A stretch of DNA of 64,000 bases from JAKIYB01 sp964590255 (GCA_964590255.1 CAZPYA010000013.1:1-64000), one strand, 5' to 3'; numbered from the stretch's first letter, positions 7,325 to 16,081 are shown. Numbers and translations: made by a program. Notes: a model not told the origin generated them from the sequence alone.

Positions 7325-8932
7325 ATGATGACCGCATCCACTGTGTCCTGTGCCGCGTTGACCGATGTGCCGGAGGCCGTCCGCTTGCCCGGCGAGATTC
7401 ACCAGACGGAGTATCTGATCGACGGCGAGATTCGCCAGTGGGCGGGGGAGACGCGCACGGTGTATTCGCCGGTCTGCTGTAACGGCGTACAGGTAACGCT
7501 GGGCAGCTTTCCGCTGATGGATGAAGCGGAGGCGCTGGCGGCGCTGGAGGCGGCCAGCCGAGCGTATGACCAGGGGCGGGGGCATTGGCCCACCTGCTCC
7601 GTCGCCGAACGTATCGGCTGCGTGGAGCAGTTCGCCTTCCGCATGCGCGAGTGCCGCGACGAGATCGTGCGGCTGTTGATGTGGGAGATCGGGAAGAGCG
7701 CTGGCGACGCCGCGAAGGAGTTCGACCGCACGCTGGAATACATCCGCGCCACCATCGACGCGCTGAAGGAATTGGACCGCGTGTCCTCGCGATTCGTCAT
7801 CGAGCAGGGGGTTGCCGCGCAGATTCGCCGCGCGCCGTTGGGCGTGGTGCTGAGCCTGGGTCCGTACAACTACCCGCTCAACGAGACGTTCACCACGCTT
7901 ATCCCCGCGCTCATTATGGGCAATACGGCGATACTGAAGCCGCCGCGGCATGGCGTACTGCTTTACCGCACGCTGCTGAACGCTTTCAAGGATTCGTTCC
8001 CGGCGGGGGTGGTGAACACCATCTACGGCGCGGGCAACCAGATTATCGGTCCGTTGATGGCCTCAGGCAAGGTAGACGTGCTGGCGTTCATTGGCTCCAG
8101 CCGCGTGGCCGACCTGCTGAAGGCGCAGCATCCGAAGCAGCACCGCCTGCGCTGCGTGCTGGGGCTGGACGCGAAGAACGCCGGCATCATCCTGCCCGAC
8201 GCCGATCTCGATCAGGCAGTGGCGGAGTGTTTGCTCGGTTCGCTGTCGTATAACGGCCAGCGTTGCACCGCGCTGAAAATCCTCTTCGTACACCAGAGCC
8301 TGGCACCGGCGTTCCTGGAGAAGTTCAGCGCCGCTGTCTCCGCGTTGAAGTGCGGCCTGCCGTGGGAGAGCGGCGTGCAGATCACCCCGCTGCCCACGCT
8401 GAAGCAGATCGACTACATGCAGGAGCTGCTGGCCGACGCCGCGGCGCTGGGTGGGGCGGTGATGAACCCCGGCGGCGGGGTGGCGACCGGCACGCTGATG
8501 ACGCCGGCGGTGGTCTATCCCGTGTCACCGCAGGCGCGCCTCTACACCGAAGAGCAGTTTGGCCCGATCGTGCCGGTGTGCCCCTTCACCGACCTTGAGG
8601 AGCCGATGCGCTATGTCACCGAGTCGAACTACGGCCAGCAGGTGAGCATCTTCGGCAGCGACAGCGCGCAGATCGCCGCGCTCATCGACCCGCTGGTGAA
8701 CCAGGTCTGCCGGGTGAACATCAACAGCCAGTGCCAGCGCGGCCCCGACACCTTCCCCTTCACCGGGCGCAAAGACTCCGCCGAAGGCACGCTCTCCGTC
8801 TCCGACGCACTGCGCTGCTTCACCATTCGCACGCTGGTGGCCGCCAAGCAGACCGAGCAGAACACGCGGATCATCACCGAGATCGTGCGCGAGCATCAGT
8901 CGGCGTTTTTGTCGACGGATTTTATTTTCTGA
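7325..8932 (+). CDS. gapN: NADP-dependent glyceraldehyde-3-phosphate dehydrogenase-like aldehyde dehydrogenase
   Basis: A 535-residue ALDH-superfamily protein closest in layout to non-phosphorylating GAPDH (GapN, ALDH11), which oxidises glyceraldehyde-3-phosphate to 3-phosphoglycerate with NADP. The nucleophile is Cys314 in SYNGQRCTALK, and EEQFGPIVPV and GPYNYPLNETF match the family. The usual general-base Glu in ELGGK is replaced: here the block reads LGLDAKNAG, with Gly280 at the Glu position and Asp282 two residues later. AGGAGG (7317-7322) is only 2 nt from the first ATG but 5 nt from the second at 7328, which may be the real start. The gene stands alone between non-coding repeats. Confidence 0.78.
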   Translation: MMTASTVSCAALTDVPEAVRLPGEIHQTEYLIDGEIRQWAGETRTVYSPVCCNGVQVTLGSFPLMDEAEALAALEAASRAYDQGRGHWPTCSVAERIGCVEQFAFRMRECRDEIVRLLMWEIGKSAGDAAKEFDRTLEYIRATIDALKELDRVSSRFVIEQGVAAQIRRAPLGVVLSLGPYNYPLNETFTTLIPALIMGNTAILKPPRHGVLLYRTLLNAFKDSFPAGVVNTIYGAGNQIIGPLMASGKVDVLAFIGSSRVADLLKAQHPKQHRLRCVLGLDAKNAGIILPDADLDQAVAECLLGSLSYNGQRCTALKILFVHQSLAPAFLEKFSAAVSALKCGLPWESGVQITPLPTLKQIDYMQELLADAAALGGAVMNPGGGVATGTLMTPAVVYPVSPQARLYTEEQFGPIVPVCPFTDLEEPMRYVTESNYGQQVSIFGSDSAQIAALIDPLVNQVCRVNINSQCQRGPDTFPFTGRKDSAEGTLSVSDALRCFTIRTLVAAKQTEQNTRIITEIVREHQSAFLSTDFIF

Positions 8933-8968
8933 ATACTACTACCCCGTTACATATCGAGAACTCTGGTT

Positions 8969-9018
8969 CCCCGGATTGAAATCCGGGGCTGGAGAAACGA
9001 AGTCCACCTTCGTGGACT
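8969..9018. repeat. Class A paired-hairpin element between convergent genes
   Basis: Two perfect hairpins in tandem: CCCCGGAT / ATCCGGGG with loop TGAA (8969-8988), and AGTCCAC / GTGGACT with loop CTTC (9001-9018). They sit between the gapN stop (8932) and the desaturase stop (9043), so they could terminate both transcripts. They also fit the recurrent class A architecture. Confidence 0.65.
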
Positions 9019-9042
9019 GACTATTTCGGGATATCGCTCCGC

Positions 9043-10071
9043 TCAAGCTTTTGGACCTAACGGAGTAGTCGCATGCAGATCGCTGAAAGGCACTAACCGT
9101 CCCTGTTCCTCGTCGTACAGGTTATTGCGCAGGGCGCTCATGCTGGTGCGAAGGGTCTGCGGGGTGACGGATTGCAACTCGGGGGTGGCGTCGTAGCATT
9201 GTTGCAGGTGGTAGTTGGGGATCATTGAGCGGGCGTGGTGCACGTGGTGGAGGCCGATGTTGCCGGTGAACCATTGCAGCACCCGCGGCAGCCGATAGTA
9301 CGACGCGCCGTGCAGCACGGCGTCGGCGAAGTTCCACCGGTCGTCCCGCGCCCAGTAGACGCCGGTGAACTGGTGCTGCACATAGAAGATCCATACGCCC
9401 AGCATCCAGGCGAGGAAGAGCGTCGGTCCCTGCGCCATGAGGTAGGCCGGGAAACCGACCAGCAGGCTGAGTCCACCCACGATGCCGATGAGCGCGATGT
9501 CGGTGAACCATACGCTGAAGCGCGCTTCGGGGGGCGCGCTTTTGATGGGGAAGCGATAGATGAGCGCGAAGAGCACCGCTGAGCCGATGCCGAACATGAC
9601 GAACGGGTTGCGGTAGATACGATACATGGCGCGTGTCAGCCATGGCGCCGCCCGGTATTCGTCCACCGTCATCAGCTTGATGTCGCCCACGCCGCGGTGG
9701 TCCAGGTTGCCGAACGTTTCATGATGCACGAAATGCGTCCAGCGCCACTGCTCGTATGGGGTGAACGCCAGCACCCCGATGCAATAGCCGAGGATATTGT
9801 TGACGCGCTCGGACGGCAGAAACGACTCGTGGCAGCAGTCGTGGAAGATAATGAAGGTGCGGATGAAGAACCCCGTTGCGGGCACGCTAAGCGCCAGCGT
9901 TATCCAGTAAGGGTACCCATGACTGACCAGGTACAGCATCGCGGCCAACAGCGCCAGGTAGGGTACCAGGCTGTTGAAAATTTGTCCCACGGCACGGCGC
10001 CAATCCGGCTGGGCATAGGGTTTGATCCGGTAGAACCACTCCGGTCGTTCTCGTTTATGATCCCCAGGCAT
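9043..10071 (-). CDS. Membrane fatty acid desaturase
   Basis: A protein of about 342 residues in the membrane-bound di-iron desaturase family, which inserts a cis double bond in acyl chains using O2. The three His boxes are present: HDCCHESF (box 1), HFVHHETF (box 2) and GLHHVHHA (box 3), with hydrophobic segments before box 1 and between boxes 2 and 3. The spacing resembles the omega-6/omega-3 type acyl-lipid desaturases. The start is uncertain: ATG at 10071 (MPGDHKRERP) lacks a clear Shine-Dalgarno sequence. GTG at 10161 would add 30 residues, but those overlap the edge of a long palindrome at 10166. Likely role: membrane fluidity in an aerobic organism. Confidence 0.85.
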   Translation of the reverse strand: MPGDHKRERPEWFYRIKPYAQPDWRRAVGQIFNSLVPYLALLAAMLYLVSHGYPYWITLALSVPATGFFIRTFIIFHDCCHESFLPSERVNNILGYCIGVLAFTPYEQWRWTHFVHHETFGNLDHRGVGDIKLMTVDEYRAAPWLTRAMYRIYRNPFVMFGIGSAVLFALIYRFPIKSAPPEARFSVWFTDIALIGIVGGLSLLVGFPAYLMAQGPTLFLAWMLGVWIFYVQHQFTGVYWARDDRWNFADAVLHGASYYRLPRVLQWFTGNIGLHHVHHARSMIPNYHLQQCYDATPELQSVTPQTLRTSMSALRNNLYDEEQGRLVPFSDLHATTPLGPKA

Positions 10072-10165
10072 GATACACGTATTGTCTCGACGCTTGCCGG
10101 GTTTGTGTGACTGAATTGCACTGAACAATGTCAGAGAAGGTGACATGGGCAACGGGCACACCAGA

Positions 10166-10300
10166 GAATACTGTCGTCATTCTGCCTTGTTCGCTGGCTC
10201 GTGCGCGTTGTTGAGCGCCCTTGAAATATGACCTCATATGTCTGCGGGCACTCGCCTAGCCCACGAACCAGCGCCCTGCGGCATAATGACGACATTATTC
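10166..10300. repeat. Long foldback palindrome (about 65-nt arms, 4-nt loop)
   Basis: Arms 10166-10230 and 10235-10300 are inverted repeats around the loop ACCT. The outer ends GAATA and GTCGTCATT.TGCC, the internal blocks CTGG.TCGTG and GCG.G.GCCC, and the tip ATATG / CATAT pair. Layout and tip sequence resemble the palindrome at 3663-3816. It lies between the divergent desaturase and transporter genes. Confidence 0.75.
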
Positions 10301-10385
10301 ACCGGTGCGCCCAACGGCAACACAGGGTAAGAAATGCACGGTTCGCGGCAGGCATCGGCCGCGCGGGCACCGAAGTTATTATGTC

Positions 10386-11621
10386 ATGCACGACGAATTG
10401 ACGCCCACCATGCCCGCCCCCGTGCCGCAGCGCCTCGGTGAGTTCGGCCAGTTGGCCTTGCTGGCGATGCTCTCCGCCTTCATTCCGCTCTCCACCGACA
10501 TCTATCTCCCCGCGCTGCCGACGATCGCGAAAACGTTCGGTGCGACCGAGGCACTGGTGAATCTCACGCTGGTGTTGTTTTTCGTGTTCTACAGCCTCGG
10601 CACGCTGATCTGGGGCCCGTTGAGCGACAAGTATGGCCGCAAGCCGGTGCTGCTTGTCGGGCTGGCCAGTTATGTCATCGCCAGCATCTGCTGCGCCTTT
10701 GCCGCCAATATCTACCAGCTTATCGCCTTTCGCGTGCTGCAGGCCATCGCCGGCAGCGCCTCGCCGGCCATCGCGGTGGCACTGGTGAAAGAGCTGTTCT
10801 ATGGCCGCAAGCGCGAGCGCGGGCTGGTACTCATCCAATCGATGGTGATGATCGCTCCCATCGTCGCCCCCGCCATCGGCTCCGGGTTGTTGTATTTCAC
10901 CACCTGGAACGGCATCTTCTGGATGCTCGCGGCCTTCGGCGTAATCGCCTTTGTCTGGAGCCTGGCGCTGCGCGAGACGGTGACGGAGTACTACACCGGC
11001 ACGCTGATGCAAACCTGGGGGCAGCTCGGTACCGTGCTGAATAATCGCAGTTTCACGGCACTTCTCGTCATCTTTTCCTGCACGGTGATGCCGCTCTACG
11101 CCTACCTTGCCAGTTCGACGTATATCTACCAGGACGAATTCGGGCTCTCGCCGCAACTGTTCAGCGCGTTTTTTATGGCCAATGCCGGATGCGCGGTGCT
11201 CGCGCCCTTCGTGTACCTTGCCATCGCCCGGCATGTTAAGCGGCTGCCCATCGTCACCGGCTGCATGCTCTCCATCGCCGTCGCCGGCGCGCTTATCGCC
11301 ACCCTTGGCCACCTGCGTCCGCTGGTGCTGGCGCTGTGCATCATGCCCGCCACGCTGGCCATGGGCATCATTCGTCCGCCCAGCGCAAACCTTATGCTCG
11401 AGCAGCAAGACGGCGCCACCGGCGCGGCTTCCTCGCTCATCAACTTCCTCATGTCGCTCATCGGCAGCGTAGGCATGTTGCTTATGTCCGCCGGCTGGCA
11501 CTCCCGCATTCTCCCGCTGGGCATGGTGCATCTCATCGCCGGCGGTCTCTGCGGCTTTGCCTGGCTGTTCATCGCCCGTTCTCCGATGATCAAGCACCCG
11601 CCAGAGCAGGTGGAGGGGTGA
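10386..11621 (+). CDS. Bcr/CflA family multidrug efflux MFS transporter
   Basis: An inner-membrane protein of about 411 residues with 12 predicted transmembrane helices, of the drug:H+ antiporter family that exports bicyclomycin, chloramphenicol or similar compounds. Signatures include the opening PLSTDIYLPALPTIAKTFG, the loop 2-3 motif GPLSDKYGRKPVLL (MFS motif A) and RVLQAIAGSASPAIAVALV (motif B/C region). The ATG at 10386 gives the expected N-terminus; the longer frame runs into repeat sequence. No adjacent regulator is seen. The substrate is unknown. Confidence 0.88.
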   Translation: MHDELTPTMPAPVPQRLGEFGQLALLAMLSAFIPLSTDIYLPALPTIAKTFGATEALVNLTLVLFFVFYSLGTLIWGPLSDKYGRKPVLLVGLASYVIASICCAFAANIYQLIAFRVLQAIAGSASPAIAVALVKELFYGRKRERGLVLIQSMVMIAPIVAPAIGSGLLYFTTWNGIFWMLAAFGVIAFVWSLALRETVTEYYTGTLMQTWGQLGTVLNNRSFTALLVIFSCTVMPLYAYLASSTYIYQDEFGLSPQLFSAFFMANAGCAVLAPFVYLAIARHVKRLPIVTGCMLSIAVAGALIATLGHLRPLVLALCIMPATLAMGIIRPPSANLMLEQQDGATGAASSLINFLMSLIGSVGMLLMSAGWHSRILPLGMVHLIAGGLCGFAWLFIARSPMIKHPPEQVEG

Positions 11622-11646
11622 AGAGGCGTGATGAGGTGGAATCCGG

Positions 11647-11652
11647 TATAAT
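11647..11652 (+). promoter_or_regulatory. Consensus -10 box (leaderless promoter) for the Nudix gene
   Basis: A perfect TATAAT is placed 9 nt before the ATG at 11662, which is where transcription would be expected to begin. No Shine-Dalgarno sequence is present between box and start codon. Confidence 0.5.
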
Positions 11653-11661
11653 ATGGGTGCG

Positions 11662-12081
11662 ATGGCGGATTTTCACAAAATCGGGTTATTCACCCTGCGC
11701 GGCGACCGGATATTGCTGTGCCGGAAACGCGCGCTGGCCGCGCTGATCCTCCCAGGCGGGCGCATCGAGGCCGGCGAAACCGCATTGGGGTGTTTGGAAC
11801 GCGAACTGCGGGAGGAACTGGGCGCGGTGGCGCTCATCCATCCGCAATTCCTGGGCACCTACACAGACCGCGCCGCCACTGACGATCCCGCCGTCGTAAA
11901 GACGGTGGAGATTCAGCTCTACACCGGCGAACTGCAGGGGGAGCCTGTCGCGTCGTCCGAGATCGCTGAACTGGTCTGGTTTGGGCCAGATGACGACCGC
12001 GCGCAGCTCTCGCCGATCCTCGTTAACCGCATTTTCCCCGATCTTATCGCCCGCGGCCTGCTTCCTTGGGGGGTGATGTAA
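11662..12081 (+). CDS. Nudix hydrolase
   Basis: A small hydrolase of about 139 residues that cleaves nucleoside diphosphates linked to another group. The Nudix box is intact: GGRIEAGETALGCLEREL followed by REELGA, with metal-binding Glu residues in place. The N-terminus (FHKIGLFTLRGDRILLCRKR) is the usual first beta-strands. TATAAT occupies 11647-11652, immediately before ATG 11653 and 9 nt before ATG 11662. The latter is therefore preferred, as a leaderless start. It follows the exporter gene by 40 bp but seems to have its own promoter. Substrate unknown. Confidence 0.82.
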   Translation: MADFHKIGLFTLRGDRILLCRKRALAALILPGGRIEAGETALGCLERELREELGAVALIHPQFLGTYTDRAATDDPAVVKTVEIQLYTGELQGEPVASSEIAELVWFGPDDDRAQLSPILVNRIFPDLIARGLLPWGVM

Positions 12082-12184
12082 TCATGGGTGGCTTTCACGC
12101 GCCTTTGCAAAAGACGGGATTATTCAACCCCAGATGCTGTGTTGATCCTTGGTGCGCGCTCCCGCGCGCGCCCTCACCCCCCAT

Positions 12185-12212
12185 CCCCCTCTCCCAATCC
12201 TGGGCGAGGGGG
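12185..12212. repeat. Intergenic hairpin, 12-bp stem
   Basis: CCCCCTCTCCCA (12185-12196) pairs with TGGGCGAGGGGG (12201-12212) with one mismatch and a 4-nt loop ATCC. There is no T-tract, so it is not a classical terminator. The sequence resembles C-rich/G-rich palindromes dispersed in many GC-rich genomes. It lies between the Nudix and U32 genes. Confidence 0.55.
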
Positions 12213-12286
12213 CGTCACAGGTCAAATGATCAATGGCAGTTATTTTTCGGTCGTGAAATATACAGCATTGCCATGTGGAGGGCCAT

Positions 12287-14104
12287 GTGACCGCCATTGA
12301 GCTCCTCGCCCCGGCGAAAGACCTGGCCTGCGGCATGGCCGCCATTGACTGCGGCGCCGACGCCGTCTACCTCGGCGCCGGGCGTTTTGGCGCGCGCGAG
12401 GCGGCGGGCAACGCGCTCCCCGACATCGAGGCGCTGGTGCGCTACGCCCACGCATACTGGGCGAAGGTGTATGTCACCGTCAACACGCTGCTCACCGACG
12501 AGGAGTTGCCGGCGGCGCAGCGGCTCATCGAGCGGCTATTTTACTTTGGCGTGGATGGTATCATCATACAAGATGCCGGCCTACTCGAACTCGATCTGCC
12601 GCCGGTGCCGCTTATCGCCAGCACGCAGATGCACAACCATACGCCAGAGCGCGTCGCGTTTCTGGAAGGCGTGGGCATAAAACGTGCTATCCTCGCGCGG
12701 GAATTATCGCTGGAGGAGATTCGCTCCATTCGCGCGCGGACGAGCATTGAGCTGGAAGCGTTCGTACACGGCGCGCTTTGCGTGTGTTACAGCGGGCAAT
12801 GCTACCTCAGTTACGCCCTGGGCGGCCGCAGCGGCAACCGCGGACAGTGTGCGCAGCCATGCCGGAAATCGTATACGCTGACCAACGCGCGCGGCGCGGT
12901 GCTCGCTCGAAACCAGCACCTGTTGTCACTGCGCGATCTGAACCTCTCCCATCACCTGGGCGAGTTGCTCGATGCCGGCATTACCTCTATTAAAATCGAA
13001 GGTCGGTTGAAGGATAAAAGCTACGTGGCGAACGTGGTGGCGCATTACCGGCAGGCGCTGGACGCGGAACTGGCGGCGCGCGACCTGCGGCGCGGCTCGT
13101 CGGGGCGGAGCATCTACGACTTCACGCCCGATCCGGTGAAGACGTTCAATCGCGGCTTTTCCAGCTATTTCCTACATGGGCGCGGGGAGCGAGTCGGCGG
13201 TGTCAAAACGCCGAAAATGGTCGGCGAAATCGTGGGGTCGGTGACGGCGCTGCTCTCGCATGGCGCGCGCGTGGAAACGCTGCTTGCTTTGCATCCCGGC
13301 GACGGCCTGTGTTTCTTTGACGCTCACGGCGCGTTGCGCGGCACCACGCTGAACGGCGTCGATGGCGACTTGCTGCTGCTGGAGAAGTCCGAGCAGTTGG
13401 CGGTGGGCATGACGCTGTACCGCAATCACGACCACGTCTTCCTGGCACATCTGCTGAAATCGGAGACCGCCCGCCGCATCGATGTGCGCTTCACGCTGCG
13501 CGAGACGCCGGAGGGGTTGGCGCTGCAGGTGGTAGACGAGGACGGCAATGCCGCCGTCGTGTCACTCGCCTGTGCGAAAGCGCCCGCCCACCAGCCGGAG
13601 ATGGCCCTGGAGAACATGCGGAAGCAGTTCCAGAAGACCGGCGGCACGATCTTCGCCTGTGCGGACGTCGCCATCGAACTATCGCAACCGCTCTTCGTGC
13701 CGGTGGCCGCACTGAACGCCCTCCGCCGCGACGCGATTGAAGCATTAGCTGCCGAGCGCGAAGTGTCGCGCCCAAATGAGCGAGGTGGGGCGGTGCGCAA
13801 TGACATCCCCTTCCCGCGGATGACGCTGGATTACACCGGCAACGTGCTGAACCGCAATGCCGAGGAGTTCTACCGCCGCCACGGCGTGACGACTATCGAA
13901 CCCGCGGCAGAAACCGGCGTCCTCGACCTGCGCGGGCGCACGGTGATGACAACGCGCTACTGCATCCGCCACCAGGTCAACCTTTGTCCGAAGCAGGGCG
14001 CGCATCGCGCCGCGCCGCTTTACCTTACCGACATGGAAGGCAACCGCCTGGAGCTGCGTTTCGCCTGCGACCGCTGCGAAATGGATGTCATTCTGCCAAC
14101 ATAG
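12287..14104 (+). CDS. U32 family peptidase, RlhA-like 23S rRNA hydroxylation factor
   Basis: A U32 protein of about 605 residues. The U32 signature is present as EAFVHGALCVCYSGQCYLS (about residues 163-181), with further conserved Cys in RGQCAQPCRKSY and a C-terminal Cys-containing segment (CPKQG, CDRCEMD). Length and the long C-terminal region match RlhA (formerly YdcP), needed for 5-hydroxycytidine formation in 23S rRNA; collagenase-like U32 proteases are shorter. The start is taken as GTG 12287, because GGAGGG (12277-12282) sits 4 nt upstream; GTG 12275 is an alternative in the same frame. The rRNA role is inferred from family resemblance only. Confidence 0.8.
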   Translation: MTAIELLAPAKDLACGMAAIDCGADAVYLGAGRFGAREAAGNALPDIEALVRYAHAYWAKVYVTVNTLLTDEELPAAQRLIERLFYFGVDGIIIQDAGLLELDLPPVPLIASTQMHNHTPERVAFLEGVGIKRAILARELSLEEIRSIRARTSIELEAFVHGALCVCYSGQCYLSYALGGRSGNRGQCAQPCRKSYTLTNARGAVLARNQHLLSLRDLNLSHHLGELLDAGITSIKIEGRLKDKSYVANVVAHYRQALDAELAARDLRRGSSGRSIYDFTPDPVKTFNRGFSSYFLHGRGERVGGVKTPKMVGEIVGSVTALLSHGARVETLLALHPGDGLCFFDAHGALRGTTLNGVDGDLLLLEKSEQLAVGMTLYRNHDHVFLAHLLKSETARRIDVRFTLRETPEGLALQVVDEDGNAAVVSLACAKAPAHQPEMALENMRKQFQKTGGTIFACADVAIELSQPLFVPVAALNALRRDAIEALAAEREVSRPNERGGAVRNDIPFPRMTLDYTGNVLNRNAEEFYRRHGVTTIEPAAETGVLDLRGRTVMTTRYCIRHQVNLCPKQGAHRAAPLYLTDMEGNRLELRFACDRCEMDVILPT

Positions 14105-14162
14105 AAGCCGGGCACTTTTATGCTTTTTAACTTTTTATTGCCACTTTGCTTTTTCTCATGCG

Positions 14163-14219
14163 GGGATTGAAATCCCAACCTGCCGGGCCTTGCGGCCGGG
14201 CGTCCCTCTACAGGGACGC
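14163..14219. repeat. Class A paired-hairpin element
   Basis: The first hairpin is GGGATT / AATCCC (14163-14176, loop GA). The last is GCGTCCCT / AGGGACGC with loop CTAC (14200-14219). A GC-rich spacer containing GGCC palindromes separates them. It lies in the gap between the U32 and SMUG1-like genes and matches the architecture of the element at 8969-9018. Confidence 0.55.
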
Positions 14220-14267
14220 AGCGGATCAGGATAAGTGAATTAACACTTTCTAGGAATTGGAGCCGAC

Positions 14268-14975
14268 ATGTCCCTGATCGAGATCACCCGTCGCCTCGCC
14301 GCTGACGTTGACGCGTTGCGCTTCGCGCCGCCGACGGCGTATGTTTATAATCCGTTGGTATATGCGCGCGCCGCCCACGAACAGTACCTGGAGCGCTTCG
14401 GGCAGGGCCCGCGCGAGGCGCTGCTACTCGGCATGAACCCCGGCCCATTCGGCATGGCGCAGACGGGCGTGCCATTCGGCGATCCGGTGCTGGTGCGCGA
14501 GTGGATGGGCATCGAGACGCCTGTCGGTACGCCGCCGCACGAACATCCGAAGCGCCCCATTCAGGGCTTCCAATGTCCGCGCCGCGAAGTGAGTGGCATG
14601 CGCCTATGGGGCTGGGCGCGCGACCGCTGGGGCACACCCGACGCCTTTTTTGCGCGCTGCTTTGTGGTGAACTACTGCCCGCTGGTCTTCATGGAGGACA
14701 GCGGAAAAAACCGCACGCCGGACAAGCTTCCCGCCGCCGAGTCTGCTGCCCTCTATGCCGTCTGCGATTGCGCGCTACGCGCCATCGTCGAACTCATGCA
14801 ACCACGGGTCGCCATCGGTATCGGTGGATTTGCCGAAGCACGACTGGTTGCCGCGCTTGCTGGACTGGATATACAGATTGTCCGTCTGCTGCATCCCAGT
14901 CCCGCCAATCCGCAGGCTAACGCGGGGTGGGCCAAGTTCGCGGATGCCAAGTTCGCGGAGTTGGGATTGCTGTAG
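14268..14975 (+). CDS. SMUG1-type uracil-DNA glycosylase
   Basis: A 235-residue member of UDG family 3 (SMUG1), which excises uracil and 5-hydroxymethyluracil from DNA in base-excision repair. Motif A is GMNPGPFGMAQTGVPFG (about residues 56-72) and motif B is LLHPSPANPQANAGW near the C-terminus, both hallmark SMUG1 blocks; CFVVNYCPLVF lies between them. Full length for a bacterial SMUG1. GGAATTGGAG precedes the ATG. A stand-alone gene flanked by repeats on both sides. Family assignment is confident; the in vivo substrate range is inferred. Confidence 0.9.
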   Translation: MSLIEITRRLAADVDALRFAPPTAYVYNPLVYARAAHEQYLERFGQGPREALLLGMNPGPFGMAQTGVPFGDPVLVREWMGIETPVGTPPHEHPKRPIQGFQCPRREVSGMRLWGWARDRWGTPDAFFARCFVVNYCPLVFMEDSGKNRTPDKLPAAESAALYAVCDCALRAIVELMQPRVAIGIGGFAEARLVAALAGLDIQIVRLLHPSPANPQANAGWAKFADAKFAELGLL

Positions 14976-14980
14976 ATTAT

Positions 14981-15071
14981 TGGAGCGCGGATTTTCAATC
15001 CGCACGAAATTTCACATGGTCTATTGAGCAAACAGAGTGGTCATACGTGCGGATTACAAATCCGCGCTCCA
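14981..15071. repeat. 91-bp element with 25-bp inverted terminal repeats
   Basis: Arms 14981-15005 and 15047-15071 are inverted repeats differing at two positions. Each arm is itself a small hairpin (GCGGATT / AATCCGC). The 41-nt centre is AT-richer. A half copy of the arm lies at 38685-38709. Found in the 308-bp gap between the convergent SMUG1-like gene and fetB. No clear target-site duplication is seen. Confidence 0.7.
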
Positions 15072-15283
15072 GTATTTTCGGGCACACCAGAGAAAAATGA
15101 TTTATTGAGTATATTTACTGATTTTTGGATCGGGACGGCGAGAAATTTCGTCCAATCGCTCATTCGGAAAAAATCGACAAGCAACAAAGTATCTATATCT
15201 TCACCATTAGCCTGAAAGATGCCTTCGTTGCGCCGGGGTGGCATCATGACGCCACTATAGCAAACAAGCGTATGTTTGCCAAG
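15072..15283. other. AT-rich intergenic stretch, no supported gene
   Basis: This segment is visibly richer in A and T than the rest of the window. Short open frames exist on both strands but lack Shine-Dalgarno sequences and recognisable domains. A 7-bp stem GCAAACA / TGTTTGC (15260-15279) lies just past the fetB stop and could serve as a weak terminator for the fetAB transcript. Confidence 0.4.
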
Positions 15284-16081
15284 CTATTTTACGGTTTCTG
15301 TCACATCGCGCAACTGCTGCGCCGGCGTAAACAACAGCCGCGTAGCCGCAAGCACGCCCACCACGCTGGCGATGACGGCGGCCGCAGTAATCATATACAT
15401 CACGACGATCTGATAGTGTACGGCCTGGGTGGGCGCCTGCCCGGCGATAATCTGACCGGTCATCATGCCGGGTAGCGAGACGATGCCGACCACGAGCATC
15501 GAGTTAACGCTGGGCATCACCGCTGTGCGCAGCGCGTCGCGGCGGATGCGCGTCACCGCTTGCGCAGGTGTCGCCCCCAGCGCCAGCGCGGCCTCCACCT
15601 CAGCACGGCGGCGGCGCAGGTCGCCGGAGAAACGGTCCACCGCCAGCGCCACCGCTGTCATGGCATTACCGACGATCATCCCCGCCAGCGGCAGCAGGTA
15701 GCGCGGATCGTACCAGGGGGAAATCCGCAGCACCAGCGCGGTCACGAAGGCCAGCACCAGCGCGCCGCCGATGAGAATCGCCGCGGTGAAGACAGCCCGA
15801 CGACCCGCGAACGGCACGGCCATCCGTCCCTGCGCGGTGTGGATGGCCACAACGAACATCAGTGCCAGCGCCAGCAGCGTCAGCCAGACGTTGCGGCTGT
15901 CGAAAATGAACGCCAGCACGTAGCCGGTCAGCGTCAACTGCACGAAGGTGCGCACCGCGCCCCAGAGCATGTCGCGACCGAGCCCGAGCCGCAGGTGCCA
16001 TGAGAGCAGCATGGCGACCAGCACCAGCGCGCCGGAGATGGCAACGTTCCAGAAGTTCAGCGTAATGATGTCGTGTGTCAT
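15284..16081 (-). CDS. fetB: FetB-like ABC transporter permease (UPF0014)
   Basis: A 265-residue integral membrane protein of the UPF0014/FetB family, the permease of a metal (iron) exporter that protects against oxidative stress in E. coli. There are about seven hydrophobic segments. The family blocks LPLAGMIVGNAMTAVALAVDR and LALGATPAQAV are present, as is VNSMLVVGIVSLPGMMTGQIIAG. It starts 3 nt after the stop of the ATP-binding subunit gene, so translation is probably coupled. Metal specificity is inferred from family. Confidence 0.9.
   Translation of the reverse strand: MTHDIITLNFWNVAISGALVLVAMLLSWHLRLGLGRDMLWGAVRTFVQLTLTGYVLAFIFDSRNVWLTLLALALMFVVAIHTAQGRMAVPFAGRRAVFTAAILIGGALVLAFVTALVLRISPWYDPRYLLPLAGMIVGNAMTAVALAVDRFSGDLRRRRAEVEAALALGATPAQAVTRIRRDALRTAVMPSVNSMLVVGIVSLPGMMTGQIIAGQAPTQAVHYQIVVMYMITAAAVIASVVGVLAATRLLFTPAQQLRDVTETVK

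Noticed and set aside
12170..12215. The C-rich/G-rich hairpin as a terminator of the Nudix gene
   Set aside because: The stem is strong but there is no T-tract and it is about 100 bp past the stop. It is listed as a repeat instead.
10154..15093. Shared 15-mer GGCACACCAGAGAA at about 10155 and 15080
   Set aside because: A match of this length is expected by chance at about this number in a window of this size, and the flanks do not match.
15024..15475. Small open frames on both strands in the AT-rich gap before fetB
   Set aside because: They overlap the 91-bp repeat or fetB, have no Shine-Dalgarno sequences and encode no recognisable domain.
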